From a virus, in the IMG/VR virus record IMGVR_UViG_3300021335_000072, positions 1-27,089 of that record: a stretch of DNA of 27,089 nt; one strand, 5' to 3'. Below the pieces are notes generated by a model, which made no database searches, was not told the origin of the DNA, and saw only the letters and a list, made by a program, of their open reading frames with translations. Positions 1 to 6,877 of the stretch are shown here, piece after piece. Each line of letters opens with the position of its first letter. Within the stretch, counting starts at the first letter, position 1. The translations under genes were made by a program, and so were the position numbers.

Positions 1-27
1 TGAGATTATTTTTTAAGGACTGATTTT

Positions 28-231
28 TTGCCAAGACGATTATTTAGATATGATGGGAATAGATGGACCAAAGTAGAAGACGATGTACGTATGACTTTAA
101 CAAATACAGATACACGCGGTACACAAAAAGGTACATTTGTAAATAACACAAACTCAAGCACTATTGCAGGAGACACAGTTGAAGAAAGACAGAGCTTATC
201 ACAAGCTCTAAGACCTAAGGCAGATAATTAA
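28..231 (+). CDS. Small conserved T4-like marine phage protein (67 aa), TTG start
   Basis: A 67-residue protein directly upstream of the gp15 homologue. The N-terminus MPRRLFRYDGNRW is, from memory, like that of small proteins of T4-like marine phages in the same tail-gene neighbourhood; I could not check this. The start is TTG at 28-30: the in-frame stop TGA at 1-3 leaves no upstream ATG, and AAGGA at 15-19 lies about 8 nt upstream as a ribosome binding site. The protein is polar, rich in Thr, Asn and Arg, with no membrane segment or signal peptide. Its TAA stop shares one base with the ATG of the next gene (TAATG at 229-233), so the two are probably translationally coupled. A structural or tail-assembly role is inferred from position only. 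Confidence 0.75.
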   Translation: MPRRLFRYDGNRWTKVEDDVRMTLTNTDTRGTQKGTFVNNTNSSTIAGDTVEERQSLSQALRPKADN

Positions 232-1676
232 TGCAACACTTTTATGACGGACAAATAAGAAGATATATTACGCAAATTATTAGACTTATGAGTAATTTTT
301 CTTATAAGGACGGCAGCGGCACAACTGTACAAATTCCTGTAATGTACGGAGATATAACTAGACAAGTTGGATCTATTCTGAGAGATAATTCCGAAAATAA
401 AATTCCTAGCGCACCAAGAATGGCTGTATATGTAACAGGCTTAGAAATGGATACACAAAGACTTGCAGATAGTAGTTATATAAACAAACTTAACATACGT
501 GAAAGAGCATACGATAGTGTCGGTAATGAATATTTAAAAACAGAAGGAAAAAACTACACAGTTGAAAGGTTGATGCCTACTCCATATACACTTAGCGTTA
601 GTGTAGATATTTGGTCAACTAATACTGATCAAAAACTACAGATTATGGAGCAAATACTTATGTTGTTTAATCCAAGTTTAGAAATTCAAACTACTGATAA
701 CTACGTTGATTGGACTAGTCTTAGTGTTGTAAATTTAGAGCAAGTTACTTGGAGTAATAGAAGTATTCCGGTAGGAACAGAAAGTGAAATAGATGTAGCC
801 ACCTTAGCTTTTCAGACTCCAATTTTTATTAGTCCTCCGGTTAAAGTTAAGCGGTTAGGAGTAGTAACAAATATTATTAATAGTATATTCAGTGAAGAAG
901 GTGCAGTAGAAGTTGATTTTGGAAGCTCTAATTATGCAGAAGCAAACGTAAGAACAAGAGTAGCTATTGCTCCAACTGGTGAGATTGAAACTATTAGAGA
1001 AACTAAGAAAATAGAAACAGATTTAACCGACATAATTATTTCTAATACACACAATACTCCAGAATTACTTGTAATGGGAAATAGTGCAAGATTAATTGTA
1101 AAAGGAATTGTTAACGGAGAATCTTGGACGGGGTGGATTAAAGGACACCCTGAAGTTTTTCAACCTGGAGTCACAGAGCTAAGACTTAACAGAAAAGATT
1201 TAGATAACGAAGTAGCAGGTACTGTAGCAATCAATCCAACTGATGAGTACGATCTGACCGTTACTTGGGATGAAGATACTCTGCCAACAGATACAGTTAT
1301 CACTAGCGACTTAGGCGATAGAAGTAAAATAGACTATATTATCGATCCACAAAAATCTAATCCTTTAGATCTAGGACTTACTGGTAATCCAAGAATTTTA
1401 ATACTAGGCCCAATTGGAGACAAATCAAACCAGGACGGTCCAGATGCTTGGAAAAATGCAGACGGTACTGACTTTGTTGCAAGTGAAAATGATATTGTAG
1501 AATGGGATGGAGTGAAATGGAGTATCATATTTGATGCAGATACAGATGTTAGCATTTATGGTACAGTGTACACAACGAATCTAAATACAGGCGTTCAATA
1601 TAAATTTGATAGCGGTGAATGGATACTTTCGATTGAAGGTGAATATCCAAATGGAACTTGGCGCCTAGTTTACTAA
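231..1676 (+). CDS. 15: Tail sheath stabilizer and completion protein, gp15-like
   Basis: 481 residues. The first ~205 residues follow the layout of T4 gp15, which caps the contractile tail and helps join it to the head: an N-terminal FYDGQIRRYITQIIRLMSNF block (T4 has a similar FYN..FRRY..L...FSN), then a PVMYGD block, an IPSAPRMAVYVTGLEMD block, the PTPYTLSVSVDIWS strand and QIMEQILMLFNPSL (T4 has QIVEQILPYFQP). The protein is much longer than T4 gp15 (about 270 residues). The extension from ~residue 220 is rich in beta-strand-like sequence and contains a WDGVKWSI segment near residue 425 resembling short motifs in phage fibre adaptors. It shares one base with the upstream gene. Assignment is by alignment from memory of the T4 protein; the role of the extension is unknown. 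Confidence 0.85.
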   Translation: MQHFYDGQIRRYITQIIRLMSNFSYKDGSGTTVQIPVMYGDITRQVGSILRDNSENKIPSAPRMAVYVTGLEMDTQRLADSSYINKLNIRERAYDSVGNEYLKTEGKNYTVERLMPTPYTLSVSVDIWSTNTDQKLQIMEQILMLFNPSLEIQTTDNYVDWTSLSVVNLEQVTWSNRSIPVGTESEIDVATLAFQTPIFISPPVKVKRLGVVTNIINSIFSEEGAVEVDFGSSNYAEANVRTRVAIAPTGEIETIRETKKIETDLTDIIISNTHNTPELLVMGNSARLIVKGIVNGESWTGWIKGHPEVFQPGVTELRLNRKDLDNEVAGTVAINPTDEYDLTVTWDEDTLPTDTVITSDLGDRSKIDYIIDPQKSNPLDLGLTGNPRILILGPIGDKSNQDGPDAWKNADGTDFVASENDIVEWDGVKWSIIFDADTDVSIYGTVYTTNLNTGVQYKFDSGEWILSIEGEYPNGTWRLVY

Positions 1677-1689
1677 GATAACTACAAGT

Positions 1690-2121
1690 ATGGACAAGAT
1701 TACTTGCAGTGGTGCATTATTTTATACATTAGATACTAATCGTTTCTTATTTTTACTAAGAGCACAAGGAAAAACTGCTGGTCTTTGGGGATTAGTAGGC
1801 GGAACCAACGAGGAAAAAGAAACTCCCTGGGAAGGTCTTAAAAGAGAAATTGTAGAAGAAATAGGAAATGTTGATATTAAAAAAACAATCCCTTTAGAAA
1901 CATTTATTTCCAATGATAATCAATTCCTGTTCCATACTTATCTTTGTGTTGTCCAGAAAGAATTTTTACCTAAATTAAATGATGAACATAATGGCTACGC
2001 TTGGGTCGAATTTGGAAAATGGCCAAAACCTTTGCATCATGGACTTAAAAATACATTGACAAATAAAACAAACATTGCTAAACTAGAAACAGTTTTTAAA
2101 ATGATAGATTTGATGGAGTAA
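1690..2121 (+). CDS. Nudix hydrolase
   Basis: 143 residues with an almost complete Nudix box at residues 38-60: G38, E44, R52-E53, E56-E57 and G59 fit GX5EX7REUXEEXGU. Only the last position is off (Asn60 where a hydrophobic residue is usual). Nudix enzymes hydrolyse nucleoside diphosphates linked to another group, using Mg2+ held by the REXXEE glutamates. The region before the box (GALFYTLDTNRFLFLLRAQG) and LWGLVGG fit the family fold. It lies 13 nt after the gp15 gene, with no strong Shine-Dalgarno at this start, and 2 nt before the cupin-like gene, so the three are probably one transcript. Nudix proteins are common phage accessory genes; the substrate (alarmone, dinucleotide, damaged dNTP or NDP-sugar) cannot be read from the sequence. 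Confidence 0.88.
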   Translation: MDKITCSGALFYTLDTNRFLFLLRAQGKTAGLWGLVGGTNEEKETPWEGLKREIVEEIGNVDIKKTIPLETFISNDNQFLFHTYLCVVQKEFLPKLNDEHNGYAWVEFGKWPKPLHHGLKNTLTNKTNIAKLETVFKMIDLME

Positions 2122-2123
2122 TA

Positions 2124-2483
2124 ATGCAAGATAATAAACCAATAAAAACTAATTATGGATACGAAGTGTTATGGGCTCAAACTAATAATTATGAAGCTAG
2201 ATTCCTTGTATTTGAAAAGGCTCACGCTAAGACCGATATCTATTTAGATAAAAATACAGATAAATCTTGGTTTGTAAACACTGGCAAATTTAAAATTCGT
2301 TGGATTGAAACCGAAGACGGAAAAATATTAGAGCAAGAATTTCCAGAAGGGACAGTTTTTCATGTTGATGCAATGAAACCTACACAAGTTATTTCTTTGC
2401 AAAATGATAGCAGCTTAACAGAAGTAAGTAATGTTCGTTCAAACGATCGTTTTACTATTATGAATGCAGAGCTTGTTGCCTAA
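2124..2483 (+). CDS. Cupin-like protein, related to mannose-6-phosphate isomerase type cupins
   Basis: 119 residues. The order of blocks (NYGYEVLWAQTNNYEARFLVFEK, then WFVNTGKFKIRW, then FPEGTVFHVDAMKPTQVISL, then LTEVSNVRSNDRF) matches the single-domain cupins related to the C-terminal domain of bifunctional mannose-6-phosphate isomerases: KPWGYE at the front, VLSGK in the middle, GD....P...H at the end, then EVST. The histidines that normally bind metal are absent: the first cupin motif reads TDIYLDKNTDKSW with no His, and the second has PTQV where His is usual. It may therefore be a non-metal binding or structural cupin rather than an isomerase. A GGAG ribosome site precedes the ATG, and its TAA overlaps the next ATG by one base. 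Confidence 0.65.
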   Translation: MQDNKPIKTNYGYEVLWAQTNNYEARFLVFEKAHAKTDIYLDKNTDKSWFVNTGKFKIRWIETEDGKILEQEFPEGTVFHVDAMKPTQVISLQNDSSLTEVSNVRSNDRFTIMNAELVA

Positions 2484-2758
2484 TGAAAATCACAGCATCA
2501 GAAAGATTTAAACAAGAACTAGATATTTTTAATGAAAAATTAGACACAATATCCGATGAAAAATTAAAAGATCAAGTTTTAGATTTAATTGAAAAATTAA
2601 AAATAATAATGGGAGATATCGACATTGGTCACGATGGAAATCTAAACGGTTTTATGAATCCTCATCTTATCTCGCATAAAAGACACGAAATAATTTCTAT
2701 AAGAGAAAAAATTTATAAATTACTAGGTTTAAAACTTAAAGAGCGACAAACGACTTAA
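2483..2758 (+). CDS. Small helical protein of unknown function (91 aa)
   Basis: 91 residues, highly charged and predicted helical: residues ~5-45 (RFKQELDIFNEKLDTISDEK onward to KLKIIMG) look like an amphipathic helical hairpin. A short loop with Gly, Asn and His follows (DIDIGHDGNLNGFMNPHLISH), then a second helix to the C-terminus. I do not recognise the family. It is coupled to the upstream cupin-like gene by a TAATG overlap. Its last 23 bases overlap the 3' end of the convergent fibre gene, an unusual arrangement that supports both ends being compact rather than one being spurious. It could be a small regulatory or binding protein; no function is claimed. Confidence 0.7.
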   Translation: MKITASERFKQELDIFNEKLDTISDEKLKDQVLDLIEKLKIIMGDIDIGHDGNLNGFMNPHLISHKRHEIISIREKIYKLLGLKLKERQTT

Positions 2759-3656
2759 CTGTAATTGCACCTACCATTGGCGCATGTGAAGTACATTGGT
2801 ATCTATAATTTCCACTTATACTTGAAGGAACTTTCCAATATAGAATTCCTTCGTCTTTATTTTGTGCATTTCCTTCTAATGATACAGTTCCGTCAGGAGC
2901 AACATGAACTAGTCCTGTGTTGTACGGAGTACTTGTAGGATCTTGTATTTGAAAAGGATGGCCTCCAGAACCATTTAAATCAAAAGCAATAGTAGTTCCA
3001 CTTATTGCATAAATTGTAGGATTATTGGTAGTTCCGTACTGGTCAAATCTATATGCGCTATTAAGAGTTTCAGTAACATATAGCATAGTAATAGCTGGCA
3101 AATACATTTGTCCAACTTGCCAATTAGACACTACAAATGTGCCAGCAGTGTTACTATTATATATCACAGACCCGTTTTGTAAACCGCTAATATTAACATC
3201 TGTTAGATCATTTAATGATGTTGCACCGCCTCCTGCTCCTGTATAATTGATAGTCACTGTATCATCTGTTATAGATGTACTGATATCAGTACCTCCTAAA
3301 ATGTTAAGAGTATCTGTAGTTGTATCTGCCTGCGTACTTCCGCTATCACCTACTATAGTATACCATAAATTTTGGTCGCTGCCGCCACCTCCACCTCCAC
3401 CTGTGTAGCTTATAGTTAAAGTGTCGTCTAAGATCGAAGTGGTGATAGAACTACCACCAGTAATTGTTAATGTATCATTAGGATCGTCTGCACTAGTTAC
3501 TCCGCTATCAGATGCAATATTTTTGAATGTATTTGATTGTAAGGCAGAACTTCCTGCTGAAACAATATTCCAAGATACTCCGTCCCATTGCCATGTGGTT
3601 GTTCCGTCTGTAAACGTATCGCCTTCTGATGGGCTATTAGGGTAGTTAAGTGCCAT
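2736..3656 (-). CDS. Tail-fibre-like structural protein with C-terminal cupredoxin domain
   Basis: 306 residues. Residues 1-35 (YPNSPSEGDTF...WQWDGVSWN) are a short phage fibre adaptor motif. Residues ~43-143 hold two ~50-residue repeats (DSGVTSADDPNDTLTI..., DSGSTQADTTTDTLNI...), each ending in a Gly-rich linker. Residues 147-176 carry the SLNDLTDVNISG motif common in marine phage fibres. Residues ~190-306 form a cupredoxin-like domain: GGHPFQI supplies His233, and YRYQCTSHAPMVGAITV supplies Cys288, His291 and Met294. The CX2HX2M spacing is that of amicyanin-type blue copper sites. The gene is last in the minus-strand group after the protease, with its own NATAAATA octamer and an AGAGGAAAT ribosome site. 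Structural role is inferred from repeats and context; copper binding is inferred from ligands. Confidence 0.78.
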   Translation of the reverse strand: MALNYPNSPSEGDTFTDGTTTWQWDGVSWNIVSAGSSALQSNTFKNIASDSGVTSADDPNDTLTITGGSSITTSILDDTLTISYTGGGGGGGSDQNLWYTIVGDSGSTQADTTTDTLNILGGTDISTSITDDTVTINYTGAGGGATSLNDLTDVNISGLQNGSVIYNSNTAGTFVVSNWQVGQMYLPAITMLYVTETLNSAYRFDQYGTTNNPTIYAISGTTIAFDLNGSGGHPFQIQDPTSTPYNTGLVHVAPDGTVSLEGNAQNKDEGILYWKVPSSISGNYRYQCTSHAPMVGAITVKSFVAL

Positions 3657-3675
3657 TTTATATTTCCTCTAACAT

Positions 3676-3683
3676 TATTTATG
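3676..3683 (-). promoter_or_regulatory. Candidate T4-type late promoter octamer (CATAAATA)
   Basis: Read on the minus strand this is CATAAATA, one base from the T4 late promoter octamer TATAAATA. Transcription would start about 6 nt downstream (~3670), leaving a short leader with the AGAGGAAAT ribosome site before the ATG at 3656. The octamer overlaps the TAA stop of the protease gene. Confidence 0.5.
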
Positions 3684-5235
3684 ATAAGCCTGTTCCAAAG
3701 GATCCAGCAATTCTATATGATTCATTAGTACCGTATTTGCTATATAAAAGTTTATTCGGACCCCCCAAAAGTGTCGTACTAAATTGAGCATAGTCCGTGC
3801 TTGAACCAGTTTGGTATATTGCACTAGTTGCATCTAAAAGTATTTTTTCTTTTACTTTTGCTGGATTTAAATCAGGTCTGGCGCCTAACATTAGTGCTGC
3901 TACTCCTGCAACTTGCGGTCCTGATTCGCTTGTACCTTGCAGCATTGCAATTTTATAAGTTGCATCTCCAGGATAGTCGATACCTGAATAGCTGTTAGTT
4001 GTGCTTGTACAACTAATGATATTTACTCCGGGTGCCCATATATCTACAGCAGGTCCTCTATTACTAAAGTTTGCCACTCTATCTAAATAATCACCTGCAT
4101 TATCATATATATCTGTATTAATTGCACCTACTTTAATGGCATCGTCGCTGTAAGGACTACTTCCTCTGTGATAAAAATACGTAATGCCACCTATAACTAC
4201 CTCATTATCATAGTCGTCACCTGTAGACAAATCGTGTTTATAATAATCATTACCAGCTGATATTACTACAACTATTCCAGCATCAATCATATCTTCAATT
4301 TCTGCATCAGCAAAAGCATTACGTGCAGGAATAACCCTTAACGTGCCAGGATAAGAACTTACTACTCCGTAATCTACCCATAATGTAGCGTCATCTTGAT
4401 TTGTAAATGTCCACGGAGTTCCTCTATAATTTCCACCAGTAGGATCACCGACGGCTTCGCTAATATATCCCCAACTCATATTTACGACAGTTGGACGACC
4501 ATTAGTTTTTGCAGTATGCCATAGTCTAATACTGTCAAATGCATCGGCTATAGGAATACCAGTGCCGCTGTCTCCAGAGCCCTCAAGACCTGCTAATTTT
4601 TGTGAATATACGTTTGCATTTTTGGCCCAGCCATAAGTCAATCCTGCTACTATTCCGGCACTATGTGTTCCATGTCCGTCTAAGTCTCTGTCGTGATTTG
4701 CGTTTTGTGTTCCAGCTAGTCCGCTTGCAGAATACCAATCAATACTTTGGTATCTTGTATTACCTTCATAATCATTCCATTCTGGATGTAGTGGCTCAAT
4801 GCCGCTATCTTGTATAACAACGTCTACTCCTGTTCCATCTAATGCATAAAGATAATTACTATCTGGTGCTGCACTAGATTGTCCGTAAACATTTGTCAAA
4901 GATATACTTCTACGCAATCCCCAATTTACTAATGTTGAATCTATACTTGACGGTTTCGAAAAGTCTGCGGTTTGCGTAGCATTCAACTTCATTTTTATAT
5001 CATCTCGTTGATCTGGCGGGATTTCTACAGCTTCTATACGATTGTCTTTCCTAAGATTTTCAGCTTCTTCGTCTGTTAGCATCCAATGAGTAATCCTTTT
5101 AGATCCTGGCCGAGGATTTGCTACATCTACACTTCTTTTAGGAACAGCATTATCTCCAGTTTCGGCAGCTAAATCACTGTCTACTTCTGAAATATCTATT
5201 CCTCTCTTAACTATAACTGCGTATTCTTTTTCCAT
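3679..5235 (-). CDS. Subtilisin-family serine protease (peptidase S8) with N-terminal prodomain
   Basis: 518 residues. Residues ~1-75 resemble an I9-type inhibitor prodomain (EYAVIVKRG at the front, LTDEEAENLRKDNRIEAVEI at the end). The S8 catalytic domain spans ~130-475 with an intact triad: Asp143 (VVIQDSGIE), His188 (DGHGTHSAG) and Ser436 (QGTSESGPQVAG), plus the oxyanion Asn329 (SAGND). No signal peptide is seen, so action in the host cytoplasm before lysis, or as part of the virion, is more likely than secretion. It lies between two fibre-like genes, 3 nt after the upstream one, presumably on one late transcript. Possible roles are maturation of adhesin or fibre proteins, degradation of host proteins, or a virion-borne protease acting on the host surface. 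The family call is secure; the role is inference. Confidence 0.93.
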   Translation of the reverse strand: MEKEYAVIVKRGIDISEVDSDLAAETGDNAVPKRSVDVANPRPGSKRITHWMLTDEEAENLRKDNRIEAVEIPPDQRDDIKMKLNATQTADFSKPSSIDSTLVNWGLRRSISLTNVYGQSSAAPDSNYLYALDGTGVDVVIQDSGIEPLHPEWNDYEGNTRYQSIDWYSASGLAGTQNANHDRDLDGHGTHSAGIVAGLTYGWAKNANVYSQKLAGLEGSGDSGTGIPIADAFDSIRLWHTAKTNGRPTVVNMSWGYISEAVGDPTGGNYRGTPWTFTNQDDATLWVDYGVVSSYPGTLRVIPARNAFADAEIEDMIDAGIVVVISAGNDYYKHDLSTGDDYDNEVVIGGITYFYHRGSSPYSDDAIKVGAINTDIYDNAGDYLDRVANFSNRGPAVDIWAPGVNIISCTSTTNSYSGIDYPGDATYKIAMLQGTSESGPQVAGVAALMLGARPDLNPAKVKEKILLDATSAIYQTGSSTDYAQFSTTLLGGPNKLLYSKYGTNESYRIAGSFGTGLS

Positions 5236-5238
5236 TTA

Positions 5239-6492
5239 TTATCCGTATGTGTTAACTGATGCTAAAACTTTCCAACTGTTACCTGTTCTAATAAAACTAA
5301 AACTTACTATGTCTGTTTGATTTGCTGTATAGTTTAATCCGGTTCCTCCCACAGATAATGGCGTAAAGTTTAGGCCGCCGATACTAACTGATGAAGGACC
5401 ATATGCAGTTGCGCCTTGTTCGATAATTAGAACACAGTTAATTGTTCTATCATTTGTTGTAGGAATATTTGTAAAATTGGGGGTAAAATTAGCTGCCGGA
5501 CTTGTATGATAAAAAACAGCTCCTGTGTCAAAATCGTGATCTACAACTCCTGTGGCTCCTGTCTTTGCAGGTGTAACATCAGTTGAATTAGTAATAACAA
5601 GTAATCCTGCTGCACTTGCAGCTATTGCTGCATCTACATAAGTTTTAACCGCGCCTTCTGTAGGAACAGCAGTATTGCTCGAATCGGCAAGTAAGGTATC
5701 TGTAGAAATTTCATTGATAGTTGCTCCAAGAGATAAATTAAAATCTGCTCCTACAGATAGATCTCCACTTGTGACCACACCGTCTGGTGCAGTAAGTGTA
5801 ATTGAACTTGCACTAACAAAATCAGGAGCACCTGCTTCTGTACTAACAAATGCTGTACCTGTTATTACTCCGCTGCTGGTAATAGGACCTGTAGAAATTG
5901 CATTGGTTGTAGTCGCTCCTGCGGTTGTTATTGTATCTAAATCTTGTTGTGCGGCTCCTGCCGCAGCAATAGTTATTGTGTTAGTTGATACATCAGAAGT
6001 AACTGTAATATTTGCACCGGCTTCTACAGTTAATGTTTCTGATCCGCTTGCAACTAATGTACTACTACCAGTAACTTCTATTTCGTTAAACGTATCGACA
6101 CTAGGAGCAGGTACACTTGGTTGGACCCATTGACTGCTATCTGCATCAGATACATAAACAAAGATTTTACCATTAGTACTGTTAAACCATATATTACCAG
6201 CTGCTGGTTCTGTTGGAGGTGTATCGCTGACATCCACGCTTGCGCCTCCGCCGCCTCCGCCGCCGCCTACACCTGCTGCTGTAGCTTTTGCTAAAAAATC
6301 AGTATTTGAAATGTTGTCTAAATCTGCTCTAGCTATTTCAAAACCTGCTTGATCTTTGCCGCTATAAACTCTTAGACTATTTGTTATTTTATTGAAGAAA
6401 ACTTCGCCGCTCGACCCTACATTACGATCTAGAAAATCATCAGGTCTAGGAATAATTCGTATTCTATCTACTACTGGTGCTGGATTGGCCAT
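5239..6492 (-). CDS. Tail-fibre-like virion protein (417 aa)
   Basis: 417 residues, low complexity and beta-rich. The N-terminal ~55 residues (IIPRPDDFLDRNVGSSGEVFFN...LRVYSG) form a short adaptor-like module, followed by a Gly run (residues ~75-84). Next come GNIWFNSTNGKIFVYVSDADSSQW (display-type strand pairs) and a long Thr/Ser/Ala/Val-rich beta region. Near residue 280 the motif AVPTEGAVKTYVDAAI occurs; a related VVPTQRAVKAYIEAQI is at the end of the giant protein in this window, and such motifs are common before trimerising fibre parts. The C-terminal ~120 residues look like a compact beta domain (VVDHDFDTGAVFYHTSP...NSWKVLASVNTYG). First gene of a late minus-strand group with an AAAGGAA ribosome site. 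Fibre role inferred from composition and neighbours. Confidence 0.75.
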   Translation of the reverse strand: MANPAPVVDRIRIIPRPDDFLDRNVGSSGEVFFNKITNSLRVYSGKDQAGFEIARADLDNISNTDFLAKATAAGVGGGGGGGGASVDVSDTPPTEPAAGNIWFNSTNGKIFVYVSDADSSQWVQPSVPAPSVDTFNEIEVTGSSTLVASGSETLTVEAGANITVTSDVSTNTITIAAAGAAQQDLDTITTAGATTTNAISTGPITSSGVITGTAFVSTEAGAPDFVSASSITLTAPDGVVTSGDLSVGADFNLSLGATINEISTDTLLADSSNTAVPTEGAVKTYVDAAIAASAAGLLVITNSTDVTPAKTGATGVVDHDFDTGAVFYHTSPAANFTPNFTNIPTTNDRTINCVLIIEQGATAYGPSSVSIGGLNFTPLSVGGTGLNYTANQTDIVSFSFIRTGNSWKVLASVNTYG

Positions 6493-6513
6493 AGTTGTTC
6501 CTTTATTATAATA

Positions 6514-6521
6514 TATTTATC
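6514..6521 (-). promoter_or_regulatory. Candidate late promoter octamer (GATAAATA) for the fibre-protease group
   Basis: On the minus strand GATAAATA lies 22 nt before the ATG at 6492. A start ~6 nt downstream (~6508) would leave a short leader carrying the AAAGGAA ribosome site (6498-6504). It forms a divergent pair with the plus-strand TATAAATA at 6551. Confidence 0.55.
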
Positions 6522-6550
6522 GTAAAATGTATATAGGTACACCGACTACT

Positions 6551-6558
6551 TATAAATA
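6551..6558 (+). promoter_or_regulatory. Candidate T4-type late promoter octamer (perfect TATAAATA)
   Basis: Exact match to the T4 late promoter octamer, 16 nt before the ATG at 6575. The strong ribosome site GGAGG (6563-6567) sits immediately downstream. With the usual T4 geometry the transcript would begin inside that site (~6564), so the exact start deserves mapping. The rest of the 82-nt divergent intergenic region (6493-6574) holds only this element, its minus-strand partner and the two ribosome sites. Confidence 0.6.
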
Positions 6559-6574
6559 ACTTGGAGGATAGTAA

Positions 6575-6877
6575 ATGGCTAAACCAAGGTTTGATGAACA
6601 CTACATAAAAGTATGTATGGATGAAGCTCCAATTGACCAAGATCATTATGAGTTTAACATAAATGGTAAACCGATTGTAATTAGAGGAAAAACTATTAAA
6701 TACCATTTATATAAATTAGAACATTTTGAAGAGACAAAGGTAGCCGAAGCATTTTTTTGGCTGAGATGGCACGGGCGACCACTAGGCGATTATTGTATGC
6801 AATTAGCAGAATCATTAGCTACAAATGGAAGCATTGTTCCTGCAATTCACAATATTCCATTGGAGTTCAAAAAATGA
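6575..6877 (+). CDS. Unknown protein (100 aa) behind a late-type promoter
   Basis: 100 residues, soluble, with no recognised family. Residues 1-45 look like strand-rich sequence (HYIKVCMDEAP, HYEFNINGKPIVIRGK). Residues ~45-90 look helical and aromatic (HLYKLEHFEETKVAEAFFWL, RWHGRPLGDYCMQLAESLA). Two cysteines and several histidines (HY, YHLY, EHF, WHG, IHN) are present, but no classical metal motif is seen. The ATG has a strong GGAGG site 7 nt upstream and a TATAAATA octamer before that. The stop overlaps the next start (ATGA at 6874-6877), so the pair is co-translated. The promoter type suggests late expression, possibly a small structural or assembly protein; this is inference. Confidence 0.72.
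   Translation: MAKPRFDEHYIKVCMDEAPIDQDHYEFNINGKPIVIRGKTIKYHLYKLEHFEETKVAEAFFWLRWHGRPLGDYCMQLAESLATNGSIVPAIHNIPLEFKK

Noticed and set aside
2736-3100. Stand-alone plastocyanin-type auxiliary gene
   Set aside because: The cupredoxin part is the C-terminal domain of a fibre-like protein, with no separate start or signal peptide; it is reported as a domain instead.
5675-6133. 152-codon open frame on the plus strand opposite the 417-residue fibre gene
   Set aside because: It mirrors the Thr/Ala/Val-rich coding sequence of the fibre gene, lacks a ribosome site and has the repetitive hydrophobic composition of an antisense shadow.
6757-6873. Upstream ATG extending the 137-residue gene to 176 residues
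   Set aside because: The extra 39 codons lie entirely inside the preceding gene; the ATGA overlap at 6874 with TGGAG upstream is the better start.
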